Positions 17,901 to 26,254 of a DNA stretch of 64,000 nt are shown piece after piece. Source of the DNA: Pseudomonas brassicacearum (lineage in GTDB: Bacteria > Pseudomonadota > Gammaproteobacteria > Pseudomonadales > Pseudomonadaceae); NCBI RefSeq assembly GCF_009601685.2, contig NZ_CP045701.2, forward strand, positions 248,001-312,000. The letters are read 5' to 3'. Both the position numbers and the translations under genes were made by a program. Position 1 is the stretch's first letter, and the number at the start of each line of letters is the position of its first letter. The notes under the pieces were generated by a model. That model saw only the letters and a program-made list of their open reading frames with translations, was not told where the DNA came from and did no database searches.

Positions 17901-18448
17901 TGTTCGATGCTGTGCATCACCGGCACATCGGCGGCGGCCAGCAGCCAGGGTACTTGTGGCCGATTGAGGCCGTGCTCGAACGCCAGCGGCTCCAGCGCAT
18001 CGAGCCCGAGCAGAGGTGGGGCGACAGCGTCAGCGTGCACTGTCGGCCAGTGATCGAAGCAGGTCTCATCCCGGGATAACTGGCTGACCAGCCGTGCGCC
18101 GGTCTCGACCACTGTCGCCAGCGTACGCAACCGCAGGGACTGACCGTTGCCATCGCCTTGCGGCGCAATCACTTCCTGGCACAACAGCCGCTGCGCACCG
18201 TCGCGGAATATCACCACCGGTTGCGGCAATACCTCGCCGGGTAGCGTGCGCAGCGCCACGCGCACCTGGAGGCATGAGCGGGCGTCAATGGCGTGCGGTG
18301 TCGTACCGTCGTCGATCCACAGATCGACCGCGCCGAGGCTGGCCGGCGATTGCCGATCCACGATGCCGTGGCCGTGCAGCTCCAGTTCCCGGGCCAGTTC
18401 GGCCATGGCCTGGCTGGTGCCAGGCACTGCAATTTCGAGGCGTTTCAT
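14909..18448 (-). CDS. pvfC: NRPS-like adenylation-carrier-thioester reductase (pvf/mgo signal synthetase)
   Basis: A 1179-residue single-module synthetase. The N-terminal 165 residues are of unassigned fold. The adenylation domain spans about 175-700 (A3 YTSGTTGQPKG at 366-376, then GPTETT, YRTGDIGQW and NGKVDR). The carrier holds FFNLGGHSILLSRL with the phosphopantetheine Ser. The terminal NAD(P)-dependent thioester reductase (VVTGANSFLGVHIVEALL to the end) should release an aldehyde or alcohol. In the related pvf/mgo pathways an aliphatic amino acid (Val/Leu) is loaded, N-oxygenated and released toward a diazeniumdiolate signal. Residues about 230-268 are encoded by an in-frame REPIN lying between the first helical part of the A domain and its VIGVCLPKS strand; the reading frame is intact. 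mgoA is the P. syringae name. Confidence 0.9.
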   Translation of the reverse strand: MKRLEIAVPGTSQAMAELARELELHGHGIVDRQSPASLGAVDLWIDDGTTPHAIDARSCLQVRVALRTLPGEVLPQPVVIFRDGAQRLLCQEVIAPQGDGNGQSLRLRTLATVVETGARLVSQLSRDETCFDHWPTVHADAVAPPLLGLDALEPLAFEHGLNRPQVPWLLAAADVPVMHSIEQRMLDDATQPALWVDGQLIDYKSLRRLALRLQEPMLQMLRSCEPAGTRRVNPVGARLARDEDTEVLNPTASSFIGGKPSSHRPSSRKVIGVCLPKSAHLYAAILAVLGCGAVYLPLDPQHPAQRRRFILENAQADLLLHDGDSDLGDLSLPTLNVHQLPAPKPGIPASLIRRTVDSDEPAVAIYTSGTTGQPKGVLLSHRNLSHFCAWYGDYVGLQRDSRALQFSTINFDASLLDILPTFIHGALLVVPSEDQRRDPQQLVALIHQQHISHAFLPPALLSVMPLDAPLGLAHLITGGDVCEPFVIEQLAPQCRFHNIYGPTETTVLATTRQFGGGDNNRNLGVPIANGRVLILDEQLQPVPQGVPGELYIAGPGVGLGYLNDPTLTATRYLDLALPTGQTLRVYRTGDIGQWTDNGIELCGRRDNQVKIRGFRVEPEEIEHCLRDSQLFRQVAVGVDERRRILAFLVHPEHSDGALQALREHVQNSLPSYMHPAAYVELPSLPYTSNGKVDRRALLAMAVQVQVDGQRRQPQNALETQLQQLWAELLELPVEDIATDESFFNLGGHSILLSRLLLSIRQTFGRSLSINRFIEAPTLMTLAKLLDDPEHSSASILSPQAFIDAEAELNLDPLPISQCGDVHKVVVTGANSFLGVHIVEALLAWGATEVACLVRASAGQSAAERFSQALQDNHLTHLDLDRVSVYAADITQPQLGLPDDVYTRIDRTFGALVHNAAHVNHVLDYESLARDNVEPIFECLRLCEGRSKKIFNFVSTLSASSALDADGQVLEQPAAKTPPIYIKNGYNLSKWVGERILQRARDRGVWVNLFRPGNISFNSLTGVCQPHKNRLMLMLKGSIQLGQVPELSLNFDLMPVDFLARFIAFHASRYQPTQAVFNLHNPQPLSWDAYVASFRDSGREFSLVSVAEWQRQLARVDADNALFGVLGFYLNGFEEDIGDISLISHDNARAGVRQMGASYPEKSPALLRRGADYLKAIDFI
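17650..17752. repeat. REPIN inserted in frame within pvfC
   Basis: Arms TGTGGGAGGAAGGCTTGCCC and GCGGGCAAGCCTTGCTCCCA face each other around a short centre. The element belongs to the family at 1625 and is translated as a polar, Ser/Pro/Arg-rich stretch in the adenylation domain of the NRPS without breaking the frame. Confidence 0.85.
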
Positions 18449-18458
18449 CGAAAAGTCC

Positions 18459-19391
18459 TCATGGAGTCAGGTAATCGGCGAGGGCGTCGCGCACGCAGGG
18501 GGACGCGAGCATCGAGCTGCCGCGGAAAAAACGCGTGATGTTGCCCACCAACGGGTGAAAACGATTGATCGGATAGGCCAGCGCACTGGCGTCTTCACGC
18601 AGCGACTGGCGTACCGATTCGTCGACGGGCAGGTGCGCAATCAGCTCGAAGTCGAACGCTTGCTGCAGGTCGCTCGCCAGGTACTGGGCGATGAAACCGG
18701 GCATCAAGCGTGCAATCGCCGCGCGGTCCTCTTCAGGCGCGGTGCGCCAGTAAATCTGCACCAGTCGTGTCCAGAAACCGGAGTGCCGGCCCTCGTCGAG
18801 CAAGTGATCGGCCATCAGCCCCTTGATCGAGGCCTTGACCGAGTCGTCCCGGGCGAAGGCCGCCACTTCGTTGGTGACGGTGTTCTCGGCGATGGCGATG
18901 CAGATCAGCTCCACGGCGCTGAGCAAATGTTCCGGCGCCTGGGCCAGGGTCGCCGGTATCGCGCGGCTGAGTTCGATCTGCCCAGGCAATGGGATCGGTG
19001 CGATGCCGGTCATGTCGATGGTCTGCTGCATGAAGTCCATCGCCACCAGCGCGTGGTAATCCTCGTCCACCACCACGGTCATCGCGTCGTAGCGGCAGGC
19101 GAACGGGAACTCGATGCCGAAGCGGTTCTTGGCGATACGGCGGGCGGTGTGGTCCACCAGTTCGGTCTCGAAAATCACCACGTCGTTGATGAACTTGTAG
19201 AGGCTCTGCACCAGCACAAAGTCGCGCAATTGCGGACAGTGGCTGAGGAAGGTCTGGCTGTGCACCAGCGGCTGGCGGCTCATCGGGAAGATCAGCTTGT
19301 CGTCGTCTTCGACCCGGCGCCGTGGCCGAGTACGGATCGTGGCGCGGCTTTCCCAGGCGTCGGCGAAGGATTGGTATTCGACGGCGTTCAT
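18459..19391 (-). CDS. pvfB: AurF-like di-iron N-oxygenase of the pvf/mgo operon
   Basis: A 310-residue ferritin-like di-iron oxygenase of the p-aminobenzoate N-oxygenase AurF family. Iron-ligand helices are visible as [60 protein letters not shown] and [15 protein letters not shown], which give the E-x(n)-D-E-x-x-H, E and D-E-x-x-H pattern. In pvf/mgo pathways this enzyme oxidises the amine of the carrier-bound amino acid. The ATG at 19391 overlaps the pvfA stop as ATGA, and it ends 10 bp before the NRPS start, so the three are translationally linked. It corresponds to mgoC. Confidence 0.88.
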   Translation of the reverse strand: MNAVEYQSFADAWESRATIRTRPRRRVEDDDKLIFPMSRQPLVHSQTFLSHCPQLRDFVLVQSLYKFINDVVIFETELVDHTARRIAKNRFGIEFPFACRYDAMTVVVDEDYHALVAMDFMQQTIDMTGIAPIPLPGQIELSRAIPATLAQAPEHLLSAVELICIAIAENTVTNEVAAFARDDSVKASIKGLMADHLLDEGRHSGFWTRLVQIYWRTAPEEDRAAIARLMPGFIAQYLASDLQQAFDFELIAHLPVDESVRQSLREDASALAYPINRFHPLVGNITRFFRGSSMLASPCVRDALADYLTP

Positions 19392-20176
19392 GGCGTCACC
19401 TGTGCAACCGGTTGGGCCATGCTCTGGCGCAAGCCGTCCCACAAGGCTGCGCGGCTGTGGACAGCGGCGAGCGCGGCGACCAGTACGTCGTTTTCGCGCT
19501 GCGGGTCGCCATCGATCAGCCGGGCCAACAACTTTTCTGCCGCCGGGCCATGGTCTTCGGAGTCGACTTCAATGTGCCGCTGCAGGTAATAACGAAAGGT
19601 CGGCGCCTGATCCAGGCCAATGCCCCAGGCGTCCAACATGCGCTGGAACATCTGCGGGATGACACTCTCGCGACCGTGCACGAACGCGGCGGCTACGCTG
19701 TGGGCCGGGGCGTGCAGGGCGCTGTGCAAGGTCTGGCGGACGAACCGTGCCGTCGCCGGTTCGACATCGACGCTGTCCAGTGCAGTCTCGGGGCTGACGC
19801 CTTCCTGTTGCAGCGTAATGAATTGCTCGATCACGCGGGTATCGGCACCGATTTCCCGCATGGCGTCCAGGTACAGTTCGAAATGGCTGCAATAGCCTGC
19901 GCCGGGGCGGTCATCCGATTCTTCCCCCAGCACGATTTCATTGATCAAGCGTGCCGCGTGCGGGTCGGCCGGCGGCAGCCAGGGCAGTTGGACACAGGTG
20001 AGCTCGCGTTGCAGCCGCTTGGTCAGCGACATGAAGTCCCAGACGGCAAAGACATGGCTTTCCATAAAACGGCGTAACAGATCGATTGATGTAATCTCGG
20101 AAAAAACCGGGTGTTCGCTAAGTTCGCGTTTTTGTAGGGAAAGTTTCAGGGATAGTTGTTCTTTGGATGGCTGCAT
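19388..20176 (-). CDS. pvfA: DUF3050 heme-oxygenase-like protein, first gene of the pvf/mgo operon
   Basis: A 262-residue all-helical protein of the DUF3050 / heme-oxygenase-like fold. Candidate metal ligands are in [42 protein letters not shown] and [21 protein letters not shown], with the E-x-D-x-x-x-H cluster typical of HDO-type di-iron oxygenases. ATG 20176 was chosen because GATGAGGAC lies just upstream; the frame continues to 20284 but lacks a comparable site. It corresponds to mgoB and is the promoter-proximal gene of pvfABCD. The second oxygenase suggests two oxidation steps on the amino-acid substrate (inference from cluster content). Confidence 0.85.
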   Translation of the reverse strand: MQPSKEQLSLKLSLQKRELSEHPVFSEITSIDLLRRFMESHVFAVWDFMSLTKRLQRELTCVQLPWLPPADPHAARLINEIVLGEESDDRPGAGYCSHFELYLDAMREIGADTRVIEQFITLQQEGVSPETALDSVDVEPATARFVRQTLHSALHAPAHSVAAAFVHGRESVIPQMFQRMLDAWGIGLDQAPTFRYYLQRHIEVDSEDHGPAAEKLLARLIDGDPQRENDVLVAALAAVHSRAALWDGLRQSMAQPVAQVTP

Positions 20177-20457
20177 TTGAACGTCCTCATCAATGATTTT
20201 TTGTCCGGAAGGCTGCTCGTTATTTAATGTGGGCGAGCGGGCGCCTGAACCGGAATCCATGAATTGCCCAAGGGGCTTAAGCATTCTCTTTTAATCGTTA
20301 ATTCGGCTTTTGAAGCCTGTATTTGCTGGGCTTGTCGCAAGTCGAAAGAGCCGGAAGTAACGCGGCGAATAAAAAACTAATACATCGGGCAAGTAGGTGG
20401 CAAGCAACTTTTTTAATTATTTAAACTTGGGTTTTTATTGGGCGCGAAGAGTACTTT

Positions 20458-20480
20458 TAAAACTTACTTGGTAAGTTTTA
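20458..20480. promoter_or_regulatory. Perfect 10-bp inverted repeat upstream of pvfA (operator candidate)
   Basis: TAAAACTTAC and GTAAGTTTTA face each other across TTG, 282 bp upstream of the pvfA start, in an AT-rich patch of a 685-bp gene-free gap (20177-20861). The symmetry suits a dimeric regulator. A factor-independent terminator is less likely because the following T run is only four bases. Confidence 0.5.
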
Positions 20481-20487
20481 TTGAGGC

Positions 20488-20501
20488 GAAGGAGCTCCTT
20501 C
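20488..20501. promoter_or_regulatory. 14-bp perfect palindrome next to the pvf operator candidate
   Basis: GAAGGAGCTCCTTC is fully self-complementary and begins 8 bp after the first inverted repeat. The remainder of the gap (to 20861) holds only short unsupported frames. Confidence 0.35.
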
Positions 20502-20861
20502 CGATTTAGCAGTATCAGAATCGAATAGTTCGAGTGAATGCCTCACTCGGAGCACTTCAGGGATCGGGGAATAAGGAAGTTTTATGTTATGGGCAGGACG
20601 TCGGTCGGACATCCGATCATCCCGCCGGTTGGACGAAGCTCCTTGCGTATTGGCTTCGATTCACCCGGCCTCAGCCAGGCGTTGACTTCTTCAGGTCTGT
20701 TTTGAATCGACAAGCGCAAGAGTGAGCCCAAATCGATGGCAGTGCCATTGAACTGATGGGACGACGAGTCGCGGCCACGGCCAGGCCGCGCCGCGCAGGC
20801 GACAAGTGGGTCGGAAGGATATGTAAGAAATTTTTACGCCGGCTGGACCGTTGAGGTGGGA

Positions 20862-21554
20862 TCAAAGATTCGACGACTGTTCCAGATACCGGCGCATGGT
20901 GACGGAGGCTTTTTCCAGGTGCCGCTCCAGCAATTCGACGGCCTTATCGATGTCCTTGGCACGCGCGGCGGCGAGCAGCGCGCGATGATCGTCCTGGCTC
21001 AACTTGCCCAGCCCCATGGATGACAGATGAAAGCGCAGGAAGCGCTCTTCTTCATTGAGCTCACGCTCGATCAGGTCCAGCAGCTTGCTGTTGGGTGCCT
21101 TGTGATAAAGCGACATGTGGAACAGCCGGTTGAGCTTGCCGATCTGGGCGTGATCGGTTTCTGTTTCCAGCTGTTCGATGTACTGGGCGGCCAGTTCCAG
21201 GTCGTTGTCATCGAGCAGCGGGATGGACAGGCGCAAGGCGAACGATTCCAGGACCGAGCGCAGGGCGTAGGTTTCTACCGCATTGTTGGTGATCAACGGT
21301 GCCACCACGGCGCCCTTGTGCTGAACCACATTGAGCAGCGACTGCGCTTCGAGCTGGCGCAATGCCTCGCGCACTGGCATGCGGCTCACGCCGAACAGGT
21401 CGGCCAGTTCCTGCTGGCGCAGGGCGGTACCGCAAGGCAGGCGCCCGTCGAGGATGGCCTCGCGCAGAGACTCTTCGATGATCGAGCGTGCCCGGTCGGC
21501 CGGGATGGGCCCGGTGACCTGAATAGTGCTAAGCGGTTTGGGCTTCTGTGTCAC
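20862..21554 (-). CDS. GntR-family regulator (FadR subfamily, FCD domain)
   Basis: A 230-residue regulator. The N-terminal winged helix (about 20-90: IPADRARSIIEESLREAILDGRLPCGTALRQQELADLFGVSRMPVREALRQLEAQSLLNVVQHKGAVV) is a classic GntR DNA-binding domain. The C-terminal all-helical FCD domain (about 100-225) carries the metal/ligand residues in YALRSVLESFAL, LNRLFHMSLY and QDDHRALLAA...LLERHLEKA. FCD regulators respond to small organic acids; the ligand cannot be inferred. The start is GTG. It is divergent from lapG. No obvious target gene is adjacent, and a link to the pvf operon would be speculation. Confidence 0.9.
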   Translation of the reverse strand: MTQKPKPLSTIQVTGPIPADRARSIIEESLREAILDGRLPCGTALRQQELADLFGVSRMPVREALRQLEAQSLLNVVQHKGAVVAPLITNNAVETYALRSVLESFALRLSIPLLDDNDLELAAQYIEQLETETDHAQIGKLNRLFHMSLYHKAPNSKLLDLIERELNEEERFLRFHLSSMGLGKLSQDDHRALLAAARAKDIDKAVELLERHLEKASVTMRRYLEQSSNL

Positions 21555-21610
21555 GACAACACCTGACTGGTAGTAACGAAAATTGGATCCAAGCCAACGT
21601 TAGTTACAGA

Positions 21611-22447
21611 ATGCCAAGCCGTCAAAACCTTACGGCCCCAATTCCTGAACTAAAGTTTAGTCTGCTTGTGGTGATTGCAACCTGCCATTGTTTTTTACCG
21701 GGCCAGGCTTCACCATCCAACGAGTTTCCAACGGCCCTTTTCGGATGTATTCCCTTGGCTGCACCTTTCCCTGTTCCCAGGTCCTTGCGCTGGCTGTGTT
21801 CGGCATTGTTGCTGGCCGGCCTGATGCTGGGTGGCTTGCAGGCCGACTGGGACTTTGCGCAGATCAGCCGACGGGCGCAAGCGTTATATGGCCCCTTGGG
21901 CCAAGGTCAGCAACGAATCGACGCATGGCAGCAACTATTGGCGACCCAGAAACAGATCCCGGAACTGGAACAACTCAAGGTGGTGAACCTGTTCTTCAAC
22001 AAACAGGTGCGCTACGTGGAAGACATCGACCTGTGGCGCGAGGTCGACTACTGGGAAACCCCGATCCAGGCGCTGTGGAAGGGGGCTGGCGATTGTGAAG
22101 ACTACGCCATCGCCAAGTACTTCAGCCTGCGCCATCTCGGGGTCTCCAGTGACAAGCTGCGCATCACCTACGTCAAGGCCTTGCGGCAGAACCGTGCGCA
22201 CATGGTGCTCACCTATTACGCCACGCCCGAGGCGATGCCGCTGGTGCTCGACAGCTTGATCGACGGCATCCTGCCGGCCAGCCAGCGAACCGACTTGCTC
22301 CCGGTCTACTCTTTCAACGCCGAAGGGCTGTGGCTGCCGGGTGCCAAGGGCAACAAAAAAGTGGGTGACACCAAGCGCCTGTCCCGGTGGCAGGATGTGT
22401 TGAAGAAAATGCAGGCCGAAGGTTTCCCGGTCGAGACGACTAACTAG
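21611..22447 (+). CDS. lapG: LapG periplasmic cysteine protease that cleaves LapA
   Basis: A bacterial transglutaminase-like cysteine protease. The catalytic triad is visible as Cys in GAGDCEDYAIAKY, His in NRAHMVLTY and Asp in PLVLDSLIDG. The acidic residues flanking Cys (D-C-E) are those reported to bind the required calcium. An N-terminal hydrophobic segment (RWLCSALLLAGLMLGG) is the export signal. LapG cuts the N-terminal TAAG site of LapA and frees the adhesin; LapD sequesters it when c-di-GMP is high. The start is uncertain: the frame is open from 21548, ATG 21611 is used here, and GTG 21671 or TTG 21755 would still retain the signal. It lies 14 bp upstream of lapD. Confidence 0.92.
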   Translation: MPSRQNLTAPIPELKFSLLVVIATCHCFLPGQASPSNEFPTALFGCIPLAAPFPVPRSLRWLCSALLLAGLMLGGLQADWDFAQISRRAQALYGPLGQGQQRIDAWQQLLATQKQIPELEQLKVVNLFFNKQVRYVEDIDLWREVDYWETPIQALWKGAGDCEDYAIAKYFSLRHLGVSSDKLRITYVKALRQNRAHMVLTYYATPEAMPLVLDSLIDGILPASQRTDLLPVYSFNAEGLWLPGAKGNKKVGDTKRLSRWQDVLKKMQAEGFPVETTN

Positions 22448-22461
22448 GAGCGCGCGCTCAG

Positions 22462-24408
22462 ATGTCCTTGTTCAAACAGCTGTTGATCGCTATCTGTCTG
22501 TTCCTGGTGGTTGCCTTCAGCGGCAGCTTCATGGTCAGCCTGGAGAGCTCGCGGGCCCAGTACGTCAACCAGTTGCGCTCCCATGCCCAGGACGCGGCCA
22601 CGGCGCTGGCGCTGTCGCTGACGCCGAACATCGACGACCCGGCGATGGTCGAGCTGATGGTCAGCTCGATCTTCGACAGCGGCTACTACGCCAGCATCCG
22701 CGTGGTCGACGTGGCCACCGACAAGACCCTCGTCGAGCGCACCGGCACGCCGGATGCCGGCAGCGTGCCGCAATGGTTCGTCAAGCTGATCGGTCTGGAG
22801 CCGGCCGGAGGCGATGCCATCGTCAGCCGCGGCTGGGAACAGGCGGCGCGGGTCGAAGTGGTCAGCCATCCGATGTTCGCCCTCGCCAAGCTGTGGCAGA
22901 GCGCGTTGGGCAGCCTGGGGTGGCTGTTGCTGTGTGGCGCCGTGAGCGCGGTGCTCGGGGCCTTGCTGTTGCGTCGCCAGCTCAAGCCGCTGGACTACAT
23001 GGTGCATCAGTCCCATGCCATCGCCCGTCGCGAGTTCCTGAGCCTGCCGGAGTTGCCGCGCACGCCTGAGCTGCGCCGCGTGGTGCAGGCGATGAACCAG
23101 ATGGTCGAGAAGCTCAAGGCGCTGTTCCAGGAGCAGGCCGAGCGTAGCGAGAAACTGCGGGTTGAATCCTACCAGGACAACCTCACGGGCCTGGCCAACC
23201 GGCGCTATTTCGAAATGCAGCTCAATGCCCGGGTGAGCAACCCGGAGCAGGCCAGCTCCGGTTATCTGCTGTTGCTGCGGGTCAAGGACCTGGCCGGTTT
23301 GAACCAGCGGTTGGGCGGGCAGCGCACCGACCAGTTGCTTAAAGCGGTTGGTGAGCAATTGCAGCGTGAGTGCGCCCGCTACCCGGAAACCCACAACCTG
23401 GTGACGCGTATTCGCGGCGGCGAGTTCGCGGTGCTGGCACCTGGGCTGGTGCGCGAGGAAGCGCTGCAACTGGCGCAGAACCTTGAGGCCGCGTTGGCGA
23501 GCCTGCATGCGACCGGCGCGACGGATGTGGCGTCGGTGGCCTCCATCGGGCTGGCGCCGTTCGTCCATGGCGACTCGCCGCAAGCGGTGCTCCAGCTCGG
23601 CGACCAGGCCTTGGCCCAGGCCGAAAGCCAGGGCGAGCCGGGTTGGGCCTGCCTGGACCACAGTGCCTCGGCGAGCGTCGGTGACGATCATCATGCCTGG
23701 CACACGTTGCTCGACCAGGCGTTGAATCATCAGCGCTTCGAGCTGTACTTCCAGCCGGTGGTGGCCGCCCAGGACACCCAGGTGGTGCTGCATTACAAAG
23801 TACTGTCGCGGTTGCTCGACGAGCAGGGCCAGATCATCCCCGCCGGGCGGTTCCTGCCCTGGTTGGAGCGCTTCGGTTGGACCGCGCGCCTGGACCGCTT
23901 GATGCTTGAACAGGTGCTCAAGCAAATGGCCGGGCATGAGCAGTCCCTGGCGTTGAACCTGTCTTCGGCGACCTTGGCTGATCCGCAGGCGCTGAACAAG
24001 ATTTTTGAGATCCTGCGGGCGCATTCCAATCTTGGGGCGCGCCTGACGTTGGAGATCGGGGAAGAGCAGCTGCCGGAGCAGGCGGTGCTGGAGCAGTTGA
24101 CCCGGCGTCTGCGTGAGTTGGGCTTCTCTTTGAGCCTGCAGCGTTTTGGTGGGCGGTTCAGCATGATCGGTAACTTGTCGCGGTTGGGGTTGGCTTACTT
24201 GAAGATCGATGGCAGTTATATCCGTGCGATTGATCAGGAAAGTGACAAGCGACTGTTCATCGAGGCGATTCAGCGGGCGGCTCACAGTATTGACCTGCCG
24301 TTGATTGCTGAGCGGGTTGAGACGGAGGGGGAGTTGGCGGTGATTCGGGAGATGGGGTTGTTTGGGGTTCAGGGGCAATTGGTGGGTGAGCCTAAGCGTT
24401 GGGGGTGA
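22462..24408 (+). CDS. lapD: LapD c-di-GMP receptor (degenerate GGDEF-EAL), inside-out regulator of LapG
   Basis: A 648-residue inner-membrane receptor. TM1 is at about 6-25, the periplasmic LapD/MoxY_N domain at about 26-150, TM2 at about 152-170, HAMP at about 171-222, a GGDEF domain at about 232-390 with degenerate RGGEF (318-322), and an EAL domain at about 405-645 with KVLSR (446-450) replacing EALLR. Both sites should be catalytically dead, with c-di-GMP bound by the EAL domain. Trp125, reported to be needed for holding LapG, is conserved (RGWEQ). High c-di-GMP makes the periplasmic domain bind LapG, so LapA stays on the surface. AGGAG precedes the ATG, directly after lapG. Confidence 0.97.
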   Translation: MSLFKQLLIAICLFLVVAFSGSFMVSLESSRAQYVNQLRSHAQDAATALALSLTPNIDDPAMVELMVSSIFDSGYYASIRVVDVATDKTLVERTGTPDAGSVPQWFVKLIGLEPAGGDAIVSRGWEQAARVEVVSHPMFALAKLWQSALGSLGWLLLCGAVSAVLGALLLRRQLKPLDYMVHQSHAIARREFLSLPELPRTPELRRVVQAMNQMVEKLKALFQEQAERSEKLRVESYQDNLTGLANRRYFEMQLNARVSNPEQASSGYLLLLRVKDLAGLNQRLGGQRTDQLLKAVGEQLQRECARYPETHNLVTRIRGGEFAVLAPGLVREEALQLAQNLEAALASLHATGATDVASVASIGLAPFVHGDSPQAVLQLGDQALAQAESQGEPGWACLDHSASASVGDDHHAWHTLLDQALNHQRFELYFQPVVAAQDTQVVLHYKVLSRLLDEQGQIIPAGRFLPWLERFGWTARLDRLMLEQVLKQMAGHEQSLALNLSSATLADPQALNKIFEILRAHSNLGARLTLEIGEEQLPEQAVLEQLTRRLRELGFSLSLQRFGGRFSMIGNLSRLGLAYLKIDGSYIRAIDQESDKRLFIEAIQRAAHSIDLPLIAERVETEGELAVIREMGLFGVQGQLVGEPKRWG

Positions 24409-24439
24409 GGCTGGCTGGTGAGGTGGCCTGTGCCCTTCT

Positions 24440-24735
24440 GACCGCGTACATATCCATTGCTGCGGTAACGGCCACTTAGGGTTCCGCCCTGACGGCGGCT
24501 CACTTTTGAGAAGCGCAAAAGTAAGCAAAACGCTCCTGCCCCACCACTTGGCACCTCGCCTAGGCTCGGTGTGCCCTCACTCCGGCATTGCTCCGTGGGC
24601 CCGCCGCGAAGGGCCATCCATGGCCCAGCGCGGCTATCCCGGCATCCATGCCGGGATGCCCACTCCACAATGCCTGCGTTCGGCCAGCGTGGTTAACGGG
24701 GCGCCGAGATCAACGTCCACCACGAGGCGGCCTAA
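24440..24735. repeat. Left arm of a long (about 290 bp) inverted repeat
   Basis: This stretch is the imperfect reverse complement of 25775-26062. Shared blocks include GCGGTAACGGC, CCGGCATTGCTCCGTGGG, GGCCATGGATGGCCC in reverse, GCCTGCGTTCGGCCAGCGTG and GAGATCAACGTCCAC. The arms bracket the 88-bp array between lapD and the DUF6124 gene. Frames crossing it look non-coding. Confidence 0.8.
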
Positions 24736-25612
24736 CAGCCGACCTGGCTCTTCCGGTCGTACACCCATCAGCTCTGTTCGAGCAGGATCTGTGGGAGCAA
24801 AGCTTGCTCGCGAGGCGGCCTAGTAGCCGACCTGGTTCTTCCGGTCGTACACCCATCAGCTCTGTTCGAGCAGGACCTGTGGGAGCAAAGCTTGCTCGCG
24901 AGGCGGCCTAGTAGCCGACCTGGCTCTTCCGGTCGTACACCCATCAGCTCTGTTCGAGCAGGATCTGTGGGAGCAAAGCTTGCTCGCGAGGCGGCCTGAT
25001 AGCCGGCCTGGCTCTCCCGGTCGTACACCAACCAGACTTGTTTGAGCAGGACCTGTGGGAGCAAAGCTTGCTCGCGAGGCGGCCTGATAGCCGGCCTGGC
25101 TCTCCCGGTCGTACACCAACCAGACTTGTTTGAGCAGGACCTGTGGGAGCAAAGCTTGCTCGCGAGGCGGCCTAGTAGCCGACCTGGCTCTTCCGGTCGT
25201 ACACCCATCAGCTCTGTTCGAGCAGGATCTGTGGGAGCAAAGCTTGCTCGCGAGGCGGCCTAGTAGCCGACCTGGCTCTTCCGGTCGTACACCCATCAGC
25301 TCTGTTCGAGCAGGATCTGTGGGAGCAAAGCTTGCTCGCGAGGCGGCCTAGTAGCCGACCTGGTTCTTCCGGTCGTACACCACCAGACTTGTTTGAGCAG
25401 GACCTGTGGGAGCAAAGCTTGCTCGCGAGGCGGCCTGATAGCCGGCCTGGCTCTCCCGGTCGTACACCAACCAGACTTGTTTGAGCAGGACCTGTGGGAG
25501 CAAAGCTTGCTCGCGAGGCGGCCTGATAGCCGGCCTGGCTCTCCCGGTCGTACACCAACCAGACTTGTTTGAGCAGGACCTGTGGGAGCAAAGCTTTGCT
25601 CCCACAGGGACC
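24720..25612. repeat. 88-bp tandem repeat array, about ten copies
   Basis: Copies are spaced exactly 88 bp (GAGCAGGA[T/C]CTGTGGGAG near 24780, 24868, 24956, 25044, 25132, 25220, 25308), then once 87, then 88 again to 25571. Each unit includes a REP-like piece TGTGGGAGCAAAGCTTGCTC followed by GCGAGGCGGCCT. Two unit variants alternate in blocks: one with CACCCATCAGCTCTGTTCG and one with CACCAACCAGACTTGTTTG. The last copy ends in the palindrome GGGAGCAAAGCTTTGCTCCC. Long minus-strand frames exist only because the repeats keep frames open. Confidence 0.92.
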
Positions 25613-25774
25613 GGCGGTGGACACTGATCTTATAAACGACCAAAAACCTGTGTGGGAGCCTGAACGCGATAGCGCTGGTTCAGTCACATGGATGCTGGGT
25701 TTGCCGGCCTCTTCGCGAGCAAGCTTTGCTCCCACAGGGGAAATGCGGTCCCTCCAAGAACCAGGTCGGCTACT

Positions 25775-26062
25775 AGGCCGCCTCGCGGTGGACGTTGATC
25801 TCGGGCGCCCCGTTAACCACGCTGGCCGAACGCAGGCATTGCGCAGTGGGCACCTCGGCATGGATGCCGAGGTAGCCGCGCTGGGCCATGGACGGCCCTT
25901 CGCGGCGGCCCACGGAGCAATGCCGGAGTGAGGGCACACCGAGCCTAAGCGAGGTGACAAGTGGTGGGGCATGAGCGCTTTGGTTACTTTCGCGCTTTTC
26001 GAAAGTGACCCGCTGTAAGAGCGGAACCATAAGCCGCCGTTACCGCAGAAACGGATATACAC
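25775..26062. repeat. Right arm of the long inverted repeat
   Basis: Imperfect reverse complement of 24440-24735. Internal small palindromes differ between arms (GGCATCCATGCC in the left, TCGGCATGGATGCCGA in the right), as would happen if hairpin stems drift by compensatory change. Confidence 0.8.
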
Positions 26063-26081
26063 CCCCTTCCAAAAGTAACGT

Positions 26082-26172
26082 CCTAGGAGATTTCCTTCGA
26101 GTTGTAGCGAACTTGGTGAACTTGTCCGGCGTCTGCCTCATGGCTAGTCTGGGTTTGTCATTGAAAAAAACG
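26082..26172 (+). other. Conserved block upstream of DUF6124 gene, duplicated in inverted form at 47469-47559
   Basis: The block CCTAGGAGATTTCCTTCGAG ... GCTAGTCTGGGTTTGTCA is found again, inverted and slightly diverged, near 47.5 kb. One frame would read VLGDFLRVVANLVN..., and this peptide is partly kept in the second copy. However, most nucleotide changes alter the residue, so a DNA or RNA role is as likely as a peptide. Confidence 0.5.
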
Positions 26173-26254
26173 GTGACACTGGCGTGCAAGCCGGTTAGAA
26201 AGACGCCCAACAATATCACCAGCCACTTATCGTGCATTCGTGCTCATGTTTTAT

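Noticed and set aside
20534..20860. Small plus-strand frames in the gap before the GntR gene, including a basic 32-codon frame from about 20756
   Set aside because: No ribosome site of note, no recognisable family, and no second copy in the window to test conservation; too weak to list as genes.
24720..25612. CRISPR array
   Set aside because: The whole 88-bp unit is conserved with no variable spacers, and no cas gene is present.
24768..26062. Minus-strand frames of 100-284 codons across the 88-bp array
   Set aside because: The peptide simply cycles through the translated repeat (LLGRLASKLCSHRSCSN) and then runs into the inverted arm; no start signal or homology.
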